From NCBI RefSeq assembly GCF_014349105.1, contig NZ_JACSJI010000005.1:62001-126000 (forward strand): a DNA stretch of 64,000 bases, written 5' to 3'. Below are positions 1 through 8,375 of the stretch, piece after piece (the stretch's first letter is position 1; every line of letters begins with the position of its first letter). A program made the position numbers and the translations under genes. This DNA is from Caulobacter sp. 17J80-11. GTDB lineage: Bacteria; Pseudomonadota; Alphaproteobacteria; Caulobacterales; Caulobacteraceae. The notes under the pieces were generated by a model. It searched no databases and had not been told where the DNA came from. It saw only the letters and a list, made by a program, of their open reading frames with translations.

Positions 1-1
1 G

Positions 2-172
2 CTGTTCGGCCTGTTCGGACCGCGGGACGCCGGGGTCGACCATCTGCGGGCCTTGGCCCGCGTGTCGCGCCTGCTGCGCCAGAAGGACCTGCGCGAGCAG
101 CTTCGCCAGGCGCGCACCGCGGACGCGGTCTACGCCCTGCTGGCCCGCGAGGCGGAGCCGAACGCGGCCTGA
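2..172 (+). CDS. ptsN: PTS IIA-like nitrogen regulatory protein PtsN, C-terminal end (partial)
   Basis: Only the last 56 codons are present, because the gene enters from the left edge. The visible part reads LFGLFGPRDAGVDHL, then a helix with LARVSRLLRQKDLREQLRQA, then a TADAVYALL segment before the stop. This pattern is typical of the C-terminus of the EIIA-Ntr domain, the last phosphoryl acceptor of the nitrogen PTS relay. The phosphorylated histidine lies upstream and is not in the window. In alphaproteobacteria ptsN usually lies in an rpoN-hpf-ptsN-DUF1150 order, and a DUF1150 gene does follow here, but on the opposite strand. The family call rests on a short fragment plus this context. 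Confidence 0.75.
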   Translation: MFGLFGPRDAGVDHLRALARVSRLLRQKDLREQLRQARTADAVYALLAREAEPNAA

Positions 173-202
173 CGAAGTCTCGGGAAGGTCGCCGGTCAGG
201 TC

Positions 203-466
203 TTAGTGGACGGACACCGGCTTCAATTCATGCGCCATCGCCGCGGCGACGGCAGATTCCTTGTCGATCAGCACCGCGAGACGAGATCCGTCGGCGCTAT
301 GAACGGCGTAGAGAGTCTGATCGGGGTCGAGAGAGAACCCCTTTATGGCTTCCACGGGGGTGCCGGCGAGAATTTCCTTCGCCTTCACTTCACGCACGTA
401 CACCAGATCGGGTCCCCCAAGCGCCGCGAAAGCTTCGTTGGTGAACATCGGCGTCATTTCGACCAC
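203..466 (-). CDS. DUF1150 family protein
   Basis: This 87-residue protein has no signal peptide or membrane segment. Its middle (GGPDLVYVREVKAKEI, then a GFSLDPDQTLYAVHSADGSR stretch) resembles the small alphaproteobacterial DUF1150 family, whose function is unknown. It lies between the end of ptsN and a small heat-shock gene. It shares the strand of the heat-shock gene with a gap of 36 bases, so the two are probably co-transcribed with the heat-shock gene first. That order suggests a possible stress link, which is inference only. An overlapping frame on the other strand has no family resemblance and was discarded. Confidence 0.75.
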   Translation of the reverse strand: MVEMTPMFTNEAFAALGGPDLVYVREVKAKEILAGTPVEAIKGFSLDPDQTLYAVHSADGSRLAVLIDKESAVAAAMAHELKPVSVH

Positions 467-502
467 CTCCTGAACTAAGGAACGTCTCGAGCCGCCGCCG
501 GT

Positions 503-922
503 TCAGCCGGCGACTCGAATGGGGATTTGCCTGACCGCCCGGGCCGCCTCGGGGCGCGCCACGTCGACGTGCAGCAGGCCGTGCTCCAGGGTCGCCGCCT
601 CCACCTCCATGCCGTCGGCCAGCACGAAGGCGCGGGTGAAGCCCCGGGCCGCTATGCCCCGATGCAGGAAGGCCCGGTCCTCCGCGTCCCGCTCGCCGCG
701 CACGGTGAGCTGGTTGCCCTCCACCGTCACCGCCAGCTGCGCGGGCGTGAAGCCCGCCACCGCCAGGGTGATGCGCACGCGGTTCTCGTCCACGGCTTCG
801 ACGTTGTAGGGCGGATAGCTCTCCGCGGCCGCCTTGGCGGCGCGCTCGATGAGGGCGCGGGTGTGCTCGAAGCCGAGCAGGAACGGGCTGTCGAACGGCG
901 CCGGCCGGGTCATGGTCTTCAC
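503..922 (-). CDS. Small heat-shock protein, Hsp20/alpha-crystallin family (IbpA-like)
   Basis: This 139-residue ATP-independent holdase chaperone would bind unfolding proteins in the cytoplasm. The alpha-crystallin domain covers about residues 35-130: YPPYNVEAVDENRVRITLAVAGF opens it, NQLTVRGER is in the middle and LEHGLLHVDVARP closes it. A short IPIRV tail replaces the classical IxI/V motif. The open frame starts at GTG 922, and an ATG lies three codons in at 913. A GAGGA element lies just upstream and fits the GTG somewhat better. The 220 bases upstream probably carry the heat-shock promoter. I could not identify a convincing ROSE thermometer there. Confidence 0.9.
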   Translation of the reverse strand: MKTMTRPAPFDSPFLLGFEHTRALIERAAKAAAESYPPYNVEAVDENRVRITLAVAGFTPAQLAVTVEGNQLTVRGERDAEDRAFLHRGIAARGFTRAFVLADGMEVEAATLEHGLLHVDVARPEAARAVRQIPIRVAG

Positions 923-1146
923 GAGTCCTCGCGATCAAGCGACTCGAGAGCCCGGTCCCCGGCCCGCCCTGTCGGCGCGGACCGTCCGGGCCCTCAGGGT
1001 CCTATTTGTGAACCCGGGGGGCCGATTTCAACGCTGCCGCAAGCGCGCACGGCTCCGCATAACGCGGGTGCGCGGCCGGGTCGCAGCGACGCGACCGGCG
1101 AAATCTGGCTTTTTGGCCCCAGTCAGTTTTTCCCGTCGGGGTCCCA

Positions 1147-1365
1147 ATGCTCGATCGCATCATCGGCGTCTGCACGGCCGAACGCCTCTCCGCCCTTCTC
1201 GTCTACGTCGTGGGGGCCATCGTCGGCTCCTACGCCGCCAAGGGCATGAGCCCGGTCCAGTGGGGCGGTTCGGCCATGGCCGTGATCGGCGCCATCCTGG
1301 TCGCCGTCATCGTCCGCACCTGGCCCGCCAAGAAGGCCGAGACCGCCAAGGCGGAGTCGCGCTGA
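1147..1365 (+). CDS. Small membrane protein, unknown
   Basis: This 72-residue protein begins MLDRIIGVCTAERLSALLVY. It has two probable membrane segments, at about residues 14-30 and 41-58, and then a short basic Lys/Ala tail. I recognise no family. It stands alone, preceded by a 220-base intergenic stretch and followed directly by a perfect stem-loop terminator at 1386-1413. That spacing supports a real single-gene transcript. There is no strong Shine-Dalgarno sequence before the ATG. A holin-like reading is possible from size and topology, but no phage genes lie nearby. Confidence 0.55.
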   Translation: MLDRIIGVCTAERLSALLVYVVGAIVGSYAAKGMSPVQWGGSAMAVIGAILVAVIVRTWPAKKAETAKAESR

Positions 1366-1385
1366 GGCCTGGGCTCTGGACAGCG

Positions 1386-1413
1386 AAAAGCCCCCGCCGC
1401 GGCGGGGGCTTTT
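1386..1413. terminator. Bidirectional intrinsic terminator
   Basis: A 13-base perfect stem (AAAAGCCCCCGCC against GGCGGGGGCTTTT) closes on a two-base centre. Both arms end in A or T runs, so it can stop transcription from the small membrane gene on the left and from the Sel1 gene on the right. Confidence 0.85.
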
Positions 1414-1442
1414 CTGTTGGACGGTTGGCTCGATAGCGGGGC

Positions 1443-2096
1443 TTACGCCTTTCCGGCCCGCTCCATCTCAACGAGGGTCTCGTCGCACCAGGCCTTCAGC
1501 ATCCGCCATCCGCGGCCGATCTCGCGAAGGCCGAACCGTCCCCGGGCCATATGCTTGAACAGCAGCCACCGCGCGGCCGGACTGCCCTGCTCGGCGGCCC
1601 GTTCGAGCAGGGCGCGCACCTCGAGCCAGTCCTGTCGTGTCCTCGCCCGGCGAAGCCGCATGAGCGCCAAGCGCCATGAAGCCGGGGCCCAATCCATCTC
1701 GGCGCCGCTCGCATAGACGGCTTCCTGCGCCTCGGTTTGACCGCGTTGCTCCAGCATCTGCGCGTAGTCCAGCAGAGCGCGCGTGGAGCCGCCTTCGTAG
1801 GCCCGGCGCGACCACTCTTCCGCACGCGTCGCGTCCTGGGCGACGCCGCGCCCGGCCCGATAGCACCAGCCCACGCGGCTCATGCTCCACACTGATCCCT
1901 GCTCAGCCAGATCGAGGAGGAGCGTGAAGGCGCGGGCGGGGTCCTCGGCTTCGAGGTCGAGGGCTTCGCCTATTCCGTCGCTAGCCGGGTCGAGCGACCA
2001 AAGGTCGTCGCTGTTTGTCTGCGTGTAGTCCCAGGCCCGAACATAGTTCCAGGTATCGTCCCGCGACGGGGGCTTGATTTTAGACCACAGGTTCAT
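1443..2096 (-). CDS. Sel1-like repeat protein
   Basis: This cytoplasmic protein has 217 residues and no signal peptide. Helical-hairpin repeats run from about residue 52 to 180. The clearest is near 66-103, where GSVWSMSRVGWCYRAGRGV is followed by an AEEWSRRAYEGG helix, the pattern of Sel1-like (SLR) repeats. A second weaker copy around 160-180 includes an AAEQGSPAARWLL segment. Sel1 repeats mediate protein contacts, so a partner-binding role is likely but the partner is unknown. The gene is monocistronic, ends at the shared terminator at 1386-1413, and starts upstream with ATG at 2096. Confidence 0.7.
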   Translation of the reverse strand: MNLWSKIKPPSRDDTWNYVRAWDYTQTNSDDLWSLDPASDGIGEALDLEAEDPARAFTLLLDLAEQGSVWSMSRVGWCYRAGRGVAQDATRAEEWSRRAYEGGSTRALLDYAQMLEQRGQTEAQEAVYASGAEMDWAPASWRLALMRLRRARTRQDWLEVRALLERAAEQGSPAARWLLFKHMARGRFGLREIGRGWRMLKAWCDETLVEMERAGKA

Positions 2097-2179
2097 GGAC
2101 GCGCCGTCGCTGGCCAGTGCTCATTGTCGCTATGAGTTGCGGCAAAGCCAAGCTGGGGCGGATGGGCCCAGATGTGGCG

Positions 2180-2207
2180 AAGGCCCGCCGGCGGTCCGGC
2201 GGGCCTT
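2180..2207 (-). terminator. Terminator of the tRNA-Ala gene
   Basis: A 12-base inverted repeat (AAGGCCCGCCGG / CCGGCGGGCCTT) with a four-base loop lies four bases beyond the tRNA 3' end. The T tail is short, so the call rests on stem strength and position. Confidence 0.65.
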
Positions 2208-2210
2208 CGA

Positions 2211-2286
2211 TGGTGGAGCTAAGCGGAGTCGAACCGCTGACCTCTTGAATGCCATTCAAGCGCTCTACCAGCTGAGCTATAGCCCC
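2211..2286 (-). tRNA. tRNA-Ala (anticodon GGC)
   Basis: The 76-base minus-strand sequence folds as a cloverleaf. The acceptor GGGGCTA pairs with TAGCTCC. The D arm reads AGCTCAGCTGGTAGAGC. The anticodon stem CTTGA/TCAAG encloses loop ATGGCAT with anticodon GGC. The T arm carries GGTTCGACTCC. The discriminator is A and the terminal CCA is encoded. GGC reads GCC/GCU alanine codons; GCC is very frequent in this GC-rich window. Confidence 0.97.
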
Positions 2287-2331
2287 GTAGTCTTGAAGTC
2301 CCTCGCCGTTCTGGTGTCCGGCGAGGCCGCG

Positions 2332-2360
2332 TATCTACGCTGAGGGATTTCGGGGATCAA
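2332..2360 (-). promoter_or_regulatory. Candidate promoter of tRNA-Ala
   Basis: Read on the minus strand, TTGATC (2355-2360) and TAGATA (2332-2337) are separated by 17 bases, close to a sigma-70 type layout. The -10 element lies about 45 bases before the mature tRNA 5' end. This is sequence resemblance only. Confidence 0.45.
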
Positions 2361-2415
2361 GCCCCTTTTCGCACTAAGTTGGTGCGACGTTTTGGATAAC
2401 TCTCAGACGCTTACA

Positions 2416-2450
2416 AAAAAGGCGACGGAGGAGCTCTCCGTCGCCTTTTT
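2416..2450. terminator. Strong intrinsic terminator
   Basis: AAAAAGGCGACGGA pairs with TCCGTCGCCTTTTT around a seven-base loop. It lies eight bases past the stop of the FYDLN gene and terminates that minus-strand transcript. The flanking A run makes it usable from the other side too. Confidence 0.9.
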
Positions 2451-2458
2451 CGCCGCGC

Positions 2459-2917
2459 TTAGCGGTCGTCTTCGTCGCCCTCTTCGGGCAGGCCTTCGAT
2501 CTCGTCGTCGAAGTCGGCGTCCTCTTCCTCCTCGAGGAAGGGCACCGCGTCGTCCTCCTCCTCAAGTTCGACGTCCTCTTCGAGGTCGACGTCCTCGGCC
2601 GGAGCCGCGGCTTCCTCGGCTTCGTCTTCGTCGCCGGGAACTTCCTCGTCCAGGGCTTCGTCGAGTTCGGGGGCGCCTTCGTCCTCTTCCTCTTCGTCGG
2701 TGGCGGCCTTCTTGGCCTTCACCTGGTCCTCGGCTTCGTCGTCGAGGTCGTAGTCCGGGGTGACGGCGCGGGCGCGGATGCGACGGGACTTCACCGCCTC
2801 TTCGGGGTCGAACTCCTCTCCGCACTTGGGGCAGTGGGCCGGGCGACGACCGAGGTCGTAGAACTTCGCCTGGCAGTTCGGGCAGATCTGTTTGCTGCCG
2901 AGTTCGGGATTGGCCAA
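2459..2917 (-). CDS. FYDLN-acid (TIGR02300-type) zinc-ribbon protein
   Basis: This 152-residue protein starts at TTG 2917, chosen because the family begins (M)ANPELGSKQ and a GGTGAG element lies just upstream. A treble-clef zinc ribbon uses C12, C15, C29 and C32, with the diagnostic KFYDLG at about 18-23. The rest, from about residue 60, is an extremely acidic low-complexity tail dominated by Glu and Asp. The family is typical of alphaproteobacteria and has no assigned function. The zinc ribbon plus acidic tail suggests nucleic-acid or protein binding, which is inference. It is divergent from aroA with 123 bases between them. The frame stays open far upstream, antisense to aroA, but that is a GC artefact. 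Confidence 0.85.
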   Translation of the reverse strand: MANPELGSKQICPNCQAKFYDLGRRPAHCPKCGEEFDPEEAVKSRRIRARAVTPDYDLDDEAEDQVKAKKAATDEEEEDEGAPELDEALDEEVPGDEDEAEEAAAPAEDVDLEEDVELEEEDDAVPFLEEEEDADFDDEIEGLPEEGDEDDR

Positions 2918-3026
2918 GGGCTCACCTGTCTCCGAGAAGGGGGCAGATATGGGAAGCGGGCGGCTCCCTTGCCACGCGTCCGGGCCGCTGTCAAAAGCCT
3001 CGTTTGTTCTTTCGCCCCCTTGGACC

Positions 3027-3033
3027 AGGAGGG
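3027..3033 (+). promoter_or_regulatory. Ribosome-binding site that fixes the aroA start
   Basis: AGGAGGG lies seven bases before GTG 3041. It decides for this GTG over the in-frame upstream extension that runs antisense through the FYDLN gene. Confidence 0.85.
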
Positions 3034-3040
3034 ATCGCGC

Positions 3041-4375
3041 GTGACCGCGGCCGGGCCGGAACGATTGACCGCGCGGCCGGGCGCGAAGCTGGCCGGAACC
3101 GTGCGCGCGCCGGGGGACAAGTCGATCTCCCACCGCGCCCTGATGCTGGGCGGATTGGCCCGCGGGGTGACCGAGATCACCGGCCTGCTGGAAGGCGAGG
3201 ACGTGCTGCGTACGGCGGACGCGGTGCGCGCCTTCGGCGCGACGGTCGAGCGCCGGGGCGAGGGCCGCTGGCGGGTCGAGGGCGCGGGCGGCTATCGCGA
3301 ACCGACCGGCGTGGTCGACTGCGGCAACTCCGGCACCGGCGTGCGCCTGCTGATGGGCGCGGCCGCCGGCTTCCCCCACGCCACCACCTTCACCGGCGAC
3401 GCTTCCCTGCAGAAGCGCCCGATGGGCCGGGTGACCGAGCCGCTCATGCGCATGGGCGCGCGTTTCGAAGGCGGCGATCGCCTGCCGCTGACCGTGCGCG
3501 GCGGCGGGCTGCAGGGGATCGAGCATGTCTCCGCCGTCGCCTCCGCCCAGGTGAAGTCGGCCATCCTGCTGGCCGGGCTGCACGCCGACGGCGAGACCAC
3601 GGTGGTCGAGGGCGCGCCGTCGCGCGACCACACCGAACGCATGCTGGGCGCCTTCGGGGCGAGCGTGGAGGTGCTGGATCGCCCGGACGGCCGCGCCGTC
3701 ACCGTGCGCCGTTCGAGCCTGACCGGCGCGCCCGTCGACGTGCCGGGGGACCCGTCCTCGGCCGCCTTCCCGGTGGTGGCCGGCCTGGTCGTGCCGGGCT
3801 CGGAGGTGCGGGTCGAAGGCGTGCTGCTCAACCCGCTGCGCACCGGCCTCTACGACACCCTGGTCGAGATGGGCGCGGACCTGACCATCGAGAACCGCCG
3901 CGACGCCGGCGGCGAGCCGGTCGGCGACCTGGTCGCCCGCGCCTCGCGCCTGAAGGGCGTGGTCGTGCCCCCCGAGCGCGCGCCGTCGATGATCGACGAG
4001 TATCCGATCCTGGCGGTCGCCGCGGCCTTCGCCGAAGGCGCGACGGTCATGCGCGGCATCGGCGAGCTGCGCGTCAAGGAGAGCGACCGCATCGCGCTGA
4101 TGGCGCGCGGCCTGGCCGCGTGCGGCGTCGAGGTCGAGGAGGAGCCGGACGGCCTGATCGTCCACGGCCGCGGGTCCGCGCCGCGCGGCGGGGCCGAGGT
4201 GGCCACCGCCGGCGACCACCGCATCGCCATGTCCCACCTGGTGCTGGGCCTGGCCGCCGAGCAGGCGGTCACGGTCGACGAGCCAGGCATGATCGCCACC
4301 AGCTTCCCCGGCTTCGTCGCCCTGATGCGCGGCCTGGGTGCTGAGATTCGGGGCGTGGAGATTTCAGAGTCATGA
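3041..4375 (+). CDS. aroA: 3-phosphoshikimate 1-carboxyvinyltransferase (EPSP synthase)
   Basis: This 444-residue enzyme transfers enolpyruvate from PEP to shikimate-3-phosphate in the shikimate pathway. [10 protein letters not shown] is at 24-33 with K27 as substrate ligand. [12 protein letters not shown] starts at 93, [13 protein letters not shown] follows, and [27 protein letters not shown] and GDHRIAMS come in the C-terminal half. The overall pattern is closest to the class II (CP4-like) bacterial enzymes. However, the tolerance-associated alanine of that class is a glycine here (G98). The stop codon overlaps the cmk start in an ATGA, so the two genes are translationally coupled, with rpsA downstream. 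Confidence 0.96.
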   Translation: MTAAGPERLTARPGAKLAGTVRAPGDKSISHRALMLGGLARGVTEITGLLEGEDVLRTADAVRAFGATVERRGEGRWRVEGAGGYREPTGVVDCGNSGTGVRLLMGAAAGFPHATTFTGDASLQKRPMGRVTEPLMRMGARFEGGDRLPLTVRGGGLQGIEHVSAVASAQVKSAILLAGLHADGETTVVEGAPSRDHTERMLGAFGASVEVLDRPDGRAVTVRRSSLTGAPVDVPGDPSSAAFPVVAGLVVPGSEVRVEGVLLNPLRTGLYDTLVEMGADLTIENRRDAGGEPVGDLVARASRLKGVVVPPERAPSMIDEYPILAVAAAFAEGATVMRGIGELRVKESDRIALMARGLAACGVEVEEEPDGLIVHGRGSAPRGGAEVATAGDHRIAMSHLVLGLAAEQAVTVDEPGMIATSFPGFVALMRGLGAEIRGVEISES

Positions 4376-5010
4376 GTTTCGTCATCGCGGTCGACGGTCC
4401 GGCCGCCTCCGGCAAGGGCACGGTCGCGTCCCGCCTGGCCGCGCTTTACGGCTACGAGTATCTCGACACCGGCCTGCTCTACCGGGCGGTCGGCGTGGAG
4501 CTGCTGGAGACCGGCCAGGACCTCGACGACGCGGCGGCGGCGGAGGCCGTCGCGCGCGGGCTTCACCTGAACCGGCTGAGCGACCCGGGCCTGCGCGGCG
4601 GCGTGGCCGGCGAGGCGGCCAGCCGGGTGGCGGTGTTCGAGGGCGTGCGCGCGGCTTTGCTGGACCTGCAGCGCGCCTTTGCGGGCCGCGAGCCCGGCGT
4701 GGTGTTGGACGGCCGCGACATCGGCACGGTCATCGCCCCGCACGCGCAGGCCAAGCTGTTCGTCACCGCCTCGCCCGAGATCCGCGCCGAGCGCCGCTGG
4801 AAGCAGCTGGTCGGCCAGGGCGAGGACGTCGCCTACGAGACCGTGCTGGCCGACATCCGCCGCCGCGACGAGCGCGACGCCGGCCGCGGCGCCGCGCCCA
4901 TGGTGCGCGCCGACGACGCCGTCTTGCTGGATACGAGCGATCTGGATATAGAGGCCGCGACCGATGCGGCCCGCCGCATCGTCGAGGCGGCGCGGGCCCG
5001 ACAGGGCTAA
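4372..5010 (+). CDS. cmk: Cytidylate kinase
   Basis: This 212-residue nucleoside monophosphate kinase phosphorylates CMP and dCMP. The P-loop GPAASGKGT is at 9-17. The CMP-binding region ([14 protein letters not shown]) and DGRDIGTVI follow. The LID segment includes a [18 protein letters not shown] stretch with the usual arginines. The start overlaps the aroA stop by four bases, and rpsA lies 166 bases downstream, matching the common aroA-cmk-rpsA order. Length and motifs are ordinary for the family. Confidence 0.96.
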   Translation: MSFVIAVDGPAASGKGTVASRLAALYGYEYLDTGLLYRAVGVELLETGQDLDDAAAAEAVARGLHLNRLSDPGLRGGVAGEAASRVAVFEGVRAALLDLQRAFAGREPGVVLDGRDIGTVIAPHAQAKLFVTASPEIRAERRWKQLVGQGEDVAYETVLADIRRRDERDAGRGAAPMVRADDAVLLDTSDLDIEAATDAARRIVEAARARQG

Positions 5011-5176
5011 ATCTCACCGTGCCGCGCCTCGGACGGCCGCGGGCGACAACCAAGCAGGGTGCGGGATCATCGAGACCCGCGACCCCCTTCGGTTATGAGC
5101 CCAAAAAACCGCGCGTGAAGCGACCGCCGCCGCATGGCTGCGCGCGCTTCTCCGTTCCGACAACCGAAAGACCCTT

Positions 5177-6871
5177 ATGACTGACGTTTTCTCTCCCTCG
5201 CGCGACGATTTCGCCGCGCTGCTCGACGAACAGCTGGCCGGCCGTGACATCATCGAAGGCCAGGTCGTCCACGGCCGCGTCGTCGGCATCGAAAAGGACT
5301 TCCTGATCGTCGACGTCGGCCTGAAGACCGAAGGCCGCATCCAGGTGCGCGAGTTCGGCCTGCTCGCCGACGCGCCGAAGGTCGGCGACACCGTCGAGGT
5401 CTACCTGGAGCGCGTCGAGAACGCGATGGGCGAGGCCGTCATCAGCCGCGAGAAGGCTCGCCGCGAGGAAGCCTGGACCCGCCTGGAAGGCGTGTTCGCC
5501 GAAGGCCAGCCGGTGGTCGGCTCGATCGTCGGCCGCGTGAAGGGCGGCTTCACCGTCGATCTGGGCGGCGCCTCGGCCTTCCTGCCGGGCTCGCAGGTCG
5601 ACATCCGTCCGGTCCGCGACGTCGGCCCGCTGATGGGCAAGGAGCAGCCGTTCGCCATCCTGAAAATGGACCGTCCGCGCGGCAACATCGTCGTGTCCCG
5701 TCGCGCCATCCTGGAAGAAGCCCGCGCCGAGCAGCGCACCGAGCTGGTCAGCCAGCTGTCGGAAGGCGAAGTCCGTGAAGGCGTGGTCAAGAACATCACC
5801 GACTACGGCGCGTTCGTGGACCTGGGCGGCATCGACGGCCTGCTGCACGTCACCGACATGAGCTGGAAGCGCGTGTCGCACCCGAGCCAGGTCCTGGCCG
5901 TCGGCGACACCGTCAAGGTCGTGATCGTGAAGATCAACCCGGACACCCAGCGCATCTCGCTGGGCATGAAGCAACTGCAGGCCGACCCGTGGGACGGCGT
6001 GGACGCCAAGTACCCGGTCAACGCCCGCTTCACCGGCCGCATCACCAACATCACCGACTACGGCGCCTTCGTGGAACTGGAAGCCGGCGTGGAAGGCCTG
6101 GTGCACGTGTCGGAAATGTCGTGGACCAAGAAGAACGTCCACCCGGGCAAGATCGTCTCCACCTCGCAGGAAGTGGACGTGGTCGTGCTGGACGTCGACG
6201 CCTCCAAGCGCCGCATCTCGCTGGGCCTGAAGCAGGCTCAGTCGAACCCGTGGGAGGCCTTCGTCGCCGCTCACCCGATCGGCACTGAAGTCGAAGGCGA
6301 AGTGAAGAACGCCACCGAGTTCGGCCTGTTCATCGGCCTGGACAACGACATCGACGGCATGGTGCACCTGTCGGACATCGACTGGAACGCCTCGGGCGAA
6401 GAAGCCATCGCCCGCTACAAGAAGGGCGACGTGGTCAAGGCCCGCGTCCTGGACGTCGACATCGAGAAGGAGCGCGTCTCCCTCGGCATCAAGCAGCTGT
6501 CGGGCGACCCGATGGCCGGCGACGTGTACCGCAAGGGCCAGACCGTGACCGTCACCGTCACGGAAGTGACCTCGGGCGGCATCGAAGTCCGCTTCGGCGA
6601 CGAAGCCGCCCCGATGACCGCCTTCATCCGCAAGTCGGACCTGTCGCGCGACCGTGGCGAGCAGCGCGTCGAGCGCTTCGCCGTGGGTGACCGCGTCGAC
6701 GCCCAGATCGTCAACATCGACAAGGCCGCGCGCCGCGTCTCGGTGTCGATCAAGGCGCTCGAAATGGCCGACGAGAAGCAGGCCATCGAACAGTACGGGA
6801 GCCAGGACTCCGGCGCTTCGCTGGGCGACATCCTGGGCGCCGCCCTGCGCGAGCGCGCCTCGAAGGAGTAA
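5177..6871 (+). CDS. rpsA: 30S ribosomal protein S1
   Basis: This 564-residue protein has successive S1 RNA-binding domains. The clearest repeats carry [35 protein letters not shown] and [15 protein letters not shown], each followed by a HVT/HVS/HLS element and an ISLG-type strand. S1 helps the 30S subunit bind and unfold mRNA. The start ATG lacks a purine-rich Shine-Dalgarno sequence (CGAAAGACCCTT precedes it). S1 mRNAs elsewhere often use non-canonical, autogenously controlled initiation, so this may matter. The 166-base leader between cmk and rpsA contains a weak GCGGG/CCCGC inverted repeat near 5061-5080. A terminator follows the stop. Confidence 0.97.
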   Translation: MTDVFSPSRDDFAALLDEQLAGRDIIEGQVVHGRVVGIEKDFLIVDVGLKTEGRIQVREFGLLADAPKVGDTVEVYLERVENAMGEAVISREKARREEAWTRLEGVFAEGQPVVGSIVGRVKGGFTVDLGGASAFLPGSQVDIRPVRDVGPLMGKEQPFAILKMDRPRGNIVVSRRAILEEARAEQRTELVSQLSEGEVREGVVKNITDYGAFVDLGGIDGLLHVTDMSWKRVSHPSQVLAVGDTVKVVIVKINPDTQRISLGMKQLQADPWDGVDAKYPVNARFTGRITNITDYGAFVELEAGVEGLVHVSEMSWTKKNVHPGKIVSTSQEVDVVVLDVDASKRRISLGLKQAQSNPWEAFVAAHPIGTEVEGEVKNATEFGLFIGLDNDIDGMVHLSDIDWNASGEEAIARYKKGDVVKARVLDVDIEKERVSLGIKQLSGDPMAGDVYRKGQTVTVTVTEVTSGGIEVRFGDEAAPMTAFIRKSDLSRDRGEQRVERFAVGDRVDAQIVNIDKAARRVSVSIKALEMADEKQAIEQYGSQDSGASLGDILGAALRERASKE

Positions 6872-6901
6872 TCTCCTCTCGAAGCCTCAGGCTTGAAGAC
6901 G

Positions 6902-6933
6902 AAGCCCGCGCGGAGCGATCCGCGCGGGCTTTT
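6902..6933 (+). terminator. rpsA terminator
   Basis: AAGCCCGCGCGGA pairs with TCCGCGCGGGCTT around GCGA and is followed by a T run. It closes the aroA-cmk-rpsA transcript. Confidence 0.9.
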
Positions 6934-7033
6934 CGTTTGTCCGGCCCCGGAAGCGGCGCCGTTAAGGACGAAAGCTTGGCTGTTGTGCAGGATCGGGCCT
7001 TTTTCCGAGGCGCCGCCGGGTGTTATGAGACGA

Positions 7034-7081
7034 GGCGGGCTTGTGATCGGCGTTCGCCTGACGCAGGATCGCCCGCCTTTT
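7034..7081 (+). promoter_or_regulatory. Terminator-like hairpin in the ihfB leader
   Basis: GGCGGGC (7034-7040) and GCCCGCC (7071-7077) pair around a 30-base interior that contains a smaller CGGCG/CGCCTG hairpin. TTTT follows immediately, and then the ihfB ribosome site GGGGGAG. This has the shape of an intrinsic terminator or attenuator placed inside the leader. Function is inferred from structure only. Confidence 0.45.
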
Positions 7082-7094
7082 CGGGGGAGCCCGT

Positions 7095-7394
7095 ATGATC
7101 AAGTCCGAGTTGATCGCCAGGCTGGCGGCCGAGCATCCGCATCTCACCCACCGCGACATCGAGCGGGTGGTGAACATCATCCTCGACGGTATGGTCGAGG
7201 CGCTGGAGAGCGGCGGCCGGGTCGAACTGCGCGGTTTCGGCGCCTTCTCGGTGCGCTCGCGCCCGGCGCGCGCGGGCCGCAATCCCCGCACCGGCGAGAC
7301 CGTCTCCGTACCGGCCAAGCACGTCCCCTTCTTCAAGAGCGGCAAGGAACTGCGCGAGCGCCTGAACCTGTCGGGCGACGAAGACGCGGCCTGA
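7095..7394 (+). CDS. ihfB: Integration host factor subunit beta
   Basis: This 99-residue HU/IHF family DNA-bending protein contains [12 protein letters not shown] followed by the arm RNPRTGETV, whose proline P64 intercalates into DNA in this family. The N-terminal [14 protein letters not shown] helix matches IHF-beta rather than HU. It would pair with IHF-alpha, encoded elsewhere, to bend DNA at promoters and recombination sites. A GGGGGAG ribosome site lies five bases before ATG. The leader carries a terminator-like hairpin. mscL starts seven bases after the stop. Confidence 0.95.
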   Translation: MIKSELIARLAAEHPHLTHRDIERVVNIILDGMVEALESGGRVELRGFGAFSVRSRPARAGRNPRTGETVSVPAKHVPFFKSGKELRERLNLSGDEDAA

Positions 7395-7401
7395 CCGCCC
7401 T

Positions 7402-7806
7402 ATGAGCTTCTTCGGCGAATTCCGCACCTTCGCCATGCGGGGCAACGTCGTCGACCTGGCGGTCGGCGTCGTCCTCGGCGCGTCCTTCGGCAAGATCGTC
7501 TCCAGCCTGGTCGACCAGGTGATCATGCCGCCGATGGGCCTGCTGATCGGCGGCATCGACTTCGCCCACCTGCAGGTGGTGCTGCGCAAGGACGATCCGG
7601 CCACGCCCACCAACGAGCTGGTGGCCATCCAGTACGGCGCGTTCCTGAACACGGTGATCCAGTTCGTCCTGGTGGCCTTCGCCGTCTTCCTGCTGGTGAA
7701 GGCGATCAACCGCCTCTATCCGCCGGCCCCCGCCGTCGCCGCGGCCCCCACGCCCAGCGAAACGCTGCTCGCCGAGATCCGCGACGAGCTGCGCAAGCAG
7801 GGCTGA
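7402..7806 (+). CDS. mscL: Large-conductance mechanosensitive channel MscL
   Basis: This 134-residue inner-membrane channel opens under membrane tension to release solutes after osmotic downshock. The N-terminus (FGEFRTFAMRGNVVDLAVG) and the first membrane helix with GASFGKIVSSLVDQVIMPP are diagnostic. The second helix is around residues 75-100, and the C-terminal helix ends with LLAEIRDELRKQ. The gene follows ihfB by seven bases and has no separate strong ribosome site, so translation may depend on ihfB. Confidence 0.96.
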   Translation: MSFFGEFRTFAMRGNVVDLAVGVVLGASFGKIVSSLVDQVIMPPMGLLIGGIDFAHLQVVLRKDDPATPTNELVAIQYGAFLNTVIQFVLVAFAVFLLVKAINRLYPPAPAVAAAPTPSETLLAEIRDELRKQG

Positions 7807-7810
7807 TCCG

Positions 7811-8287
7811 TCAGGCCCGGCGCTCGCCCGCCCAGCATGACAGCTTCTCCATCAGCCGCTTCACGTGGCTGCCCGGCCAGTAGACCCGTCCGCAGGTTCG
7901 GCAGACCTTCACCGCCTCCGGCGCGGCCTCGACCGTCGAGGGCACGCGCGCCAGGTCGGCCGGCCCGGCCGGCGACAGCGGCGTGTTGTCGACCATGCAG
8001 CGGCTCATCGGGGCCAGCAGCCAGTCGATGTCCAGCGCCCGCGACAGCGCCCGCGCCTCCGCCTCGCGGTCCTCGTCGACCAGCAGCACCGCCTGCACGG
8101 CGGGCAGGGCGGCGGCCATCAGCTTGCGGTCGCGGGTGACCAGCACCCGGTCCTCGCGCCGGCAGCGTTCGATCAGGTCGCGGTCCCGCGCCCCGTCGGC
8201 GGCCAGCACGGTGTCGTAGCCCGCCGCCCGCAGCGAGCGGGCCAGCCGGAACAGCATCTCGTCGCACAGCAGGCGCAGCGGGCTCAC
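7811..8287 (-). CDS. Mut7-C RNase domain-containing protein
   Basis: This 158-residue protein starts at GTG 8287, chosen because LRLLCDEMLFRLARSLRAAGYDT is the usual N-terminus of the domain. The upstream open frame is low-quality sequence. DEML and the following DRDLIERCRREDRVLVTRD give the acidic PIN-like active-site layout of Mut7-C. The C-terminal part has a zinc ribbon with CRTCG and a later SCW. Mut7-C proteins are predicted ribonucleases. The 3' end lies four bases from the mscL stop, tail to tail. Confidence 0.75.
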   Translation of the reverse strand: MSPLRLLCDEMLFRLARSLRAAGYDTVLAADGARDRDLIERCRREDRVLVTRDRKLMAAALPAVQAVLLVDEDREAEARALSRALDIDWLLAPMSRCMVDNTPLSPAGPADLARVPSTVEAAPEAVKVCRTCGRVYWPGSHVKRLMEKLSCWAGERRA

Positions 8288-8375
8288 GGCTGCGGAAGTC
8301 CGGACGCCCGGCGCGGTTCCCCGTTGCCAGCCGCCGCGGGACACGGGACTGTTTCGCGGAGCTTGGGGGGACGTG

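Noticed and set aside
923-1146. ROSE-type thermometer before the small heat-shock gene
   Set aside because: The expected short conserved stem with a U-rich anti-ribosome-site segment was not recognisable, and the start codon itself is ambiguous.
2918-4237. Upstream extension of the FYDLN gene
   Set aside because: The extension is antisense to aroA. The TTG start gives the conserved protein N-terminus.
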